Source: Opitutia bacterium
Lineage (GTDB): Bacteria; Verrucomicrobiota; Verrucomicrobiia; Opitutales; Seribacteraceae
Length of the DNA: 8,494 bases
Reading direction: 5' to 3'
Assembly (NCBI GenBank): GCA_018695085.1
Contig: JABHOU010000307.1
Coordinates: 1-8,494, forward strand
In this document: positions 6,677 through 8,494 of the stretch, one piece after another
How the letters are laid out: each line of letters opens with the position of its first letter
How positions within the stretch are numbered: the stretch's first letter is position 1
Made by a program: the position numbers and the translations under genes
The notes under the pieces: generated by a model
What the model was told of the DNA's origin: nothing
Seen by the model: the letters and a program-made list of their open reading frames with translations, nothing else
Database searches by the model: none

Positions 6677-7759
6677 TTATTGAATAACAAATTGGGTAAA
6701 GGAAATCTGACGAATCAGATCGCTCTCCCCATCACGATATTTTCGTAACGTGGTGGAAAAACCTTTTTTAAGATCAACTCGAACACGCTCTTGAAAACCA
6801 TCTAGTTGGGCATCTTCGTAAGTGTAGTTTCCAAGTATGGTAAGAGCTTTGTCTCTAATACGGTGTTCATTTTGCTCGAGAATTTTCTCAAAGTCTCCCG
6901 CAAGCCCTTCCAACTTAAGCTGAATGTCAATATACCTAGCCTTAACCGGTCCGCCTAGATTAGTTATTAAATCCTTGAGTTCATAGAATTTCACATCTCC
7001 CGATGGTTCGATGTCCAACGGTAGTTCTCCCTTGGTTCGCGAGGAGGCTCTGACCATTTCGCCGTCATTGTAGGTCACGCGTCGCTTTTCGGTCCCGTCC
7101 TCTTTGTACTCAACCACAACCCCATTCCCGTTCACGAGGTTGGTCAAAGGACACTTGTCGCCATTGGGTTTCCAGACAAATGCATTCCAGAGAATGATAC
7201 GCCGTCCTTGAAGTTTGTGAGAGATTTCACTATGCTTCTGCCCGTTTGCGTACCAAACCGTCTGTAGACCGATAGGCGTACTGTCTTGAAAGTTTGCTTC
7301 CATTAATTTCTGCCCGTTTTCGTGCCATATCGTGGAATGCCCGTCCGGCTTGCTGTCCTTGTAGTTTATTTCAGACGACTTCTGCCCGTTCTCGTGCCAA
7401 AACGTCCAAAGCCCGTCACCCTTACCGTCCTCGAATTGAGCCAAAAGCTTCACCTGCTCATTGCCCCACATTAACTTCCCCCATCCCGTGTAAGGAGTTT
7501 GCTGATTCGGAGCGTAGAAAAGTTGGTCGCCCTCCTCGCCTTTCATCTGAAGTTTCCCCGAATCAATCGCCTCAGCGATGATCCTGTTGCGGGTTTCATT
7601 GTCGTCCAAGTCAATCCCGCCGACTTCCGCAGTCTTCGCAGGTGGGGTTTCGACTAACGAAGCATTGGATTCGGGACTATCCCCTGCAGGCTTTTTAGTG
7701 TCCTCCCCACACCCAACCATCAGCAGGGCGACGAACATAGCGGTCAGTAGTTTCTTCAT
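6677..7759 (-). CDS. lipoprotein with YwqK/MORN_2 repeats and a C-terminal FliL-like domain
   Basis: A 360-aa lipoprotein. Residues 1-17 are a lipoprotein signal peptide ending LMVGC, with Cys17 as the predicted lipidated residue, followed by a low-complexity linker to about 48. The pre-repeat segment (50-92, ending TPYTGW) aligns with the neighbouring paralogue. MORN_2-type repeats follow at about 95-110, 113-134, 137-157 and 160-180, with W(H/Y)xNGQK signatures. A module around KCPLTNLVNGNGV (202-214) comes next. Residues 254-360 resemble the flagellar basal-body protein FliL: FYELKDLITNLG, then ARYIDIQLKLE, HRIRDKALTILG, and the terminal FTQFVIQ that FliL proteins end with. No flagellar gene is nearby. 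FliL is normally anchored by an N-terminal helix, whereas here anchoring would be by lipid, so the C-terminal domain is probably periplasmic. Its function is unknown; protein-protein scaffolding in the envelope is my guess. Confidence 0.82.
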   Translation of the reverse strand: MKKLLTAMFVALLMVGCGEDTKKPAGDSPESNASLVETPPAKTAEVGGIDLDDNETRNRIIAEAIDSGKLQMKGEEGDQLFYAPNQQTPYTGWGKLMWGNEQVKLLAQFEDGKGDGLWTFWHENGQKSSEINYKDSKPDGHSTIWHENGQKLMEANFQDSTPIGLQTVWYANGQKHSEISHKLQGRRIILWNAFVWKPNGDKCPLTNLVNGNGVVVEYKEDGTEKRRVTYNDGEMVRASSRTKGELPLDIEPSGDVKFYELKDLITNLGGPVKARYIDIQLKLEGLAGDFEKILEQNEHRIRDKALTILGNYTYEDAQLDGFQERVRVDLKKGFSTTLRKYRDGESDLIRQISFTQFVIQ

Positions 7760-7826
7760 ATCGTTATTGTAGAGCCTTGCGATTGATTCGCCTATTACAA
7801 GTTTTCGCTAATTTTGTAACGAGCAT
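7754..7826 (-). promoter_or_regulatory. conserved 5' leader, copy 2
   Basis: Equivalent to 6523-6595 at 68 of 73 positions. Here the central inverted repeat reads GCGAATCAATCGC, with one pair broken. It leads directly into ATG 7759 of the YwqK-FliL gene and is preceded by a G-rich tract and repeat A. Confidence 0.65.
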
Positions 7827-7853
7827 CCCCCAAACCCTACTCCCCGCTCCCCC
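7827..7853 (-). other. potential G-quadruplex
   Basis: The minus strand reads GGGGG-AGC-GGGG-AGTA-GGG-TTT-GGGGG: four G-tracts with loops of 3, 4 and 3 nt, a canonical intramolecular G4 pattern. It spans the junction of repeat A and the conserved leader, about 70 bp before the YwqK-FliL start. Folding is not demonstrated by sequence alone. Confidence 0.55.
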
Positions 7854-7915
7854 TCGGTCAACCCATCAATGCATTCGCACCAATTGGTGAGATGGGGTTT
7901 ATATTAATATTGAGG
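7833..7915 (-). repeat. repeat A, copy 2 (83 bp)
   Basis: 77/83 identical to 4969-5051, with 51 bp perfectly conserved. The variable part here contains the 12-bp palindrome CACCAATTGGTG. It forms the right edge of the minus-strand array and touches the duplicated hydrolase tail at 7921. Confidence 0.9.
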
Positions 7916-7920
7916 CTGAC

Positions 7921-7977
7921 CGTGGGGCTTTTCGCTTTCTCGACAAGTGGCTCGATTGGCCGCCTGAGGATAAGTAA
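7921..7977 (+). pseudogene. 3' remnant of a paralogue of the tandem hydrolase gene
   Basis: The plus-strand frame encodes FRFLDKWLDWPPEDK followed by TAA (7975-7977). The hydrolase at 2164-4467 ends FRFLDKWLGWPPKGK followed by TAA. Several of the DNA differences are synonymous third-position changes, so this is a diverged relative and not a fresh copy. There is no match upstream of about 7921, where repeat A begins. It is too short to encode a functional protein. Confidence 0.85.
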
Positions 7978-7978
7978 G

Positions 7979-8494
7979 TCAACCCTCCAACCGCGCGAAA
8001 TACTGCCTCGCTGCTTGCATGACTTTGGGTGCGAGCAAGAGGGAGGACAGTATGGTCGGCACCGCCATGAGGCCGAAGGAGACGTCCAGAAAGTTGATGA
8101 CGTCGCCCATGGTCACCACTGCCGAGATCACGATTGCGACAAGGTAAAAAATAGCCAATGGGATTCTTGCCCGCGACCCAAATAAAAAGCACCCGCATTT
8201 GGTTACGTAATAGGAGAAACCGATCATCGAGGAAAAACTAAGAAACAACACGCAGATCAGCAGTAGGTAAGGCCCGGCTCCCGGGATTCCCTCCTCGAAG
8301 GCACGAGCCGTCAAAATCACGCCATCCTTTCCTCCGCCTTCCGAAACTCCGGTCACTAGGATCACTAGGCCCGTGATGGTACATACGATCAAGGTATCGA
8401 TCATGGGTCCCAACATAGCGACCATTCCTTCGCGAATCGGTTCGCGGGTCTTGGCGGCCCCATGGGCCATAGCCTCCGTCCCCATTCCCGCCTC
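7979..8494 (-). CDS. sodium:alanine/glycine symporter, AGCS family (C-terminal part, runs off the window)
   Basis: The last 171 codons of an inner-membrane secondary transporter that couples amino-acid uptake, typically alanine or glycine, to sodium entry. Family features seen are EAGMGTEAMAHGAAKT, then GMVAMLGPMIDTLIVC, then TGLVILVTGV. Several hydrophobic helices follow (for example GPYLLLICVLFLSFSSMIGF and IPLALFYLVAIVISAVVTMG-like stretches), with a short polar tail ending ARLEG. The reading frame is open through the window edge, so the start and the N-terminal helices lie beyond 8494. The stop is 1 bp from the convergent stop of the hydrolase remnant. Codon use and base composition look like the enzyme genes at the left, so it probably belongs to the backbone and not the array. 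Exact substrate unknown. Confidence 0.9.
   Translation of the reverse strand, partial: EAGMGTEAMAHGAAKTREPIREGMVAMLGPMIDTLIVCTITGLVILVTGVSEGGGKDGVILTARAFEEGIPGAGPYLLLICVLFLSFSSMIGFSYYVTKCGCFLFGSRARIPLAIFYLVAIVISAVVTMGDVINFLDVSFGLMAVPTILSSLLLAPKVMQAARQYFARLEG

Noticed and set aside
5716..7759. Toxin-antitoxin system based on the YwqK label
   Set aside because: No small toxin-like partner is present, both proteins are exported or membrane-bound, and the antitoxin label for this repeat family is weakly grounded.
4969..7915. Interpreting repeats A and B as a CRISPR array or integron attC sites
   Set aside because: The copies are few and irregularly spaced with genes between them, with no cas genes, and no GTTRRRY/RYYYAAC core pairs were found in the repeats.
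4421..7977. Exact target-site duplication of a recent insertion around the array
   Set aside because: The hydrolase tail copies differ at about ten of fifty positions with a codon-like pattern, so they are diverged homologues and not a fresh direct repeat.

Overview
The window looks like a chromosomal segment from a PVC-superphylum bacterium, most likely a marine member of Verrucomicrobiota or a relative in Planctomycetota or Lentisphaerota. The basis is family resemblance only: an exported Cys-type sulfatase of the iduronate-2-sulfatase-like kind with tandem EF-hand loops, a large exported tandem alpha/beta hydrolase, and YwqK/MORN-type lipoproteins. There is no taxonomic marker gene beyond one tRNA.

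Left part (1-4467). A tRNA-Thr(CGT) with an encoded CCA and a clear sigma70-type promoter lies on the minus strand. Two plus-strand genes for exported enzymes follow: a sulfatase (207-2051) and a two-domain hydrolase/esterase (2164-4467) whose N-terminal domain has lost its nucleophile. Together they fit removal of sulfate and acyl esters from polysaccharides in the periplasm or outside the cell.

Middle part (4468-7920). This is a patchy minus-strand array. Read in the minus direction it holds: repeat A; a conserved 5' leader; a YwqK/MORN lipoprotein with a C-terminal FliL-like domain (7759-6677); repeat B; the same leader; a chimeric membrane-anchored YwqK paralogue (6528-5716); repeat B; the decayed start of a third lipoprotein paralogue (5642-5500); a two-helix zinc-ribbon membrane protein (5475-5098); repeat A; a membrane-protein gene broken by an in-frame TGA (4968-4555); and repeat B. 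Leaders and intergenic repeats are better conserved than the coding regions between them, which points to a region built by repeated duplication, recombination and domain swapping.

Right part (7921-8494). A 57-bp plus-strand fragment matches the C-terminus and stop codon of the 2164-4467 hydrolase. It abuts repeat A and ends 1 bp from the convergent stop of a truncated sodium:alanine/glycine symporter (AGCS family) gene that runs off the window. The array is therefore bracketed by two copies of the hydrolase 3' end, which looks like the footprint of an insertion or of unequal recombination.

The best candidates for something undescribed are the YwqK-FliL lipoprotein, the leader-sharing modular paralogue array, and the repeat A/B architecture framed by the duplicated hydrolase tail.
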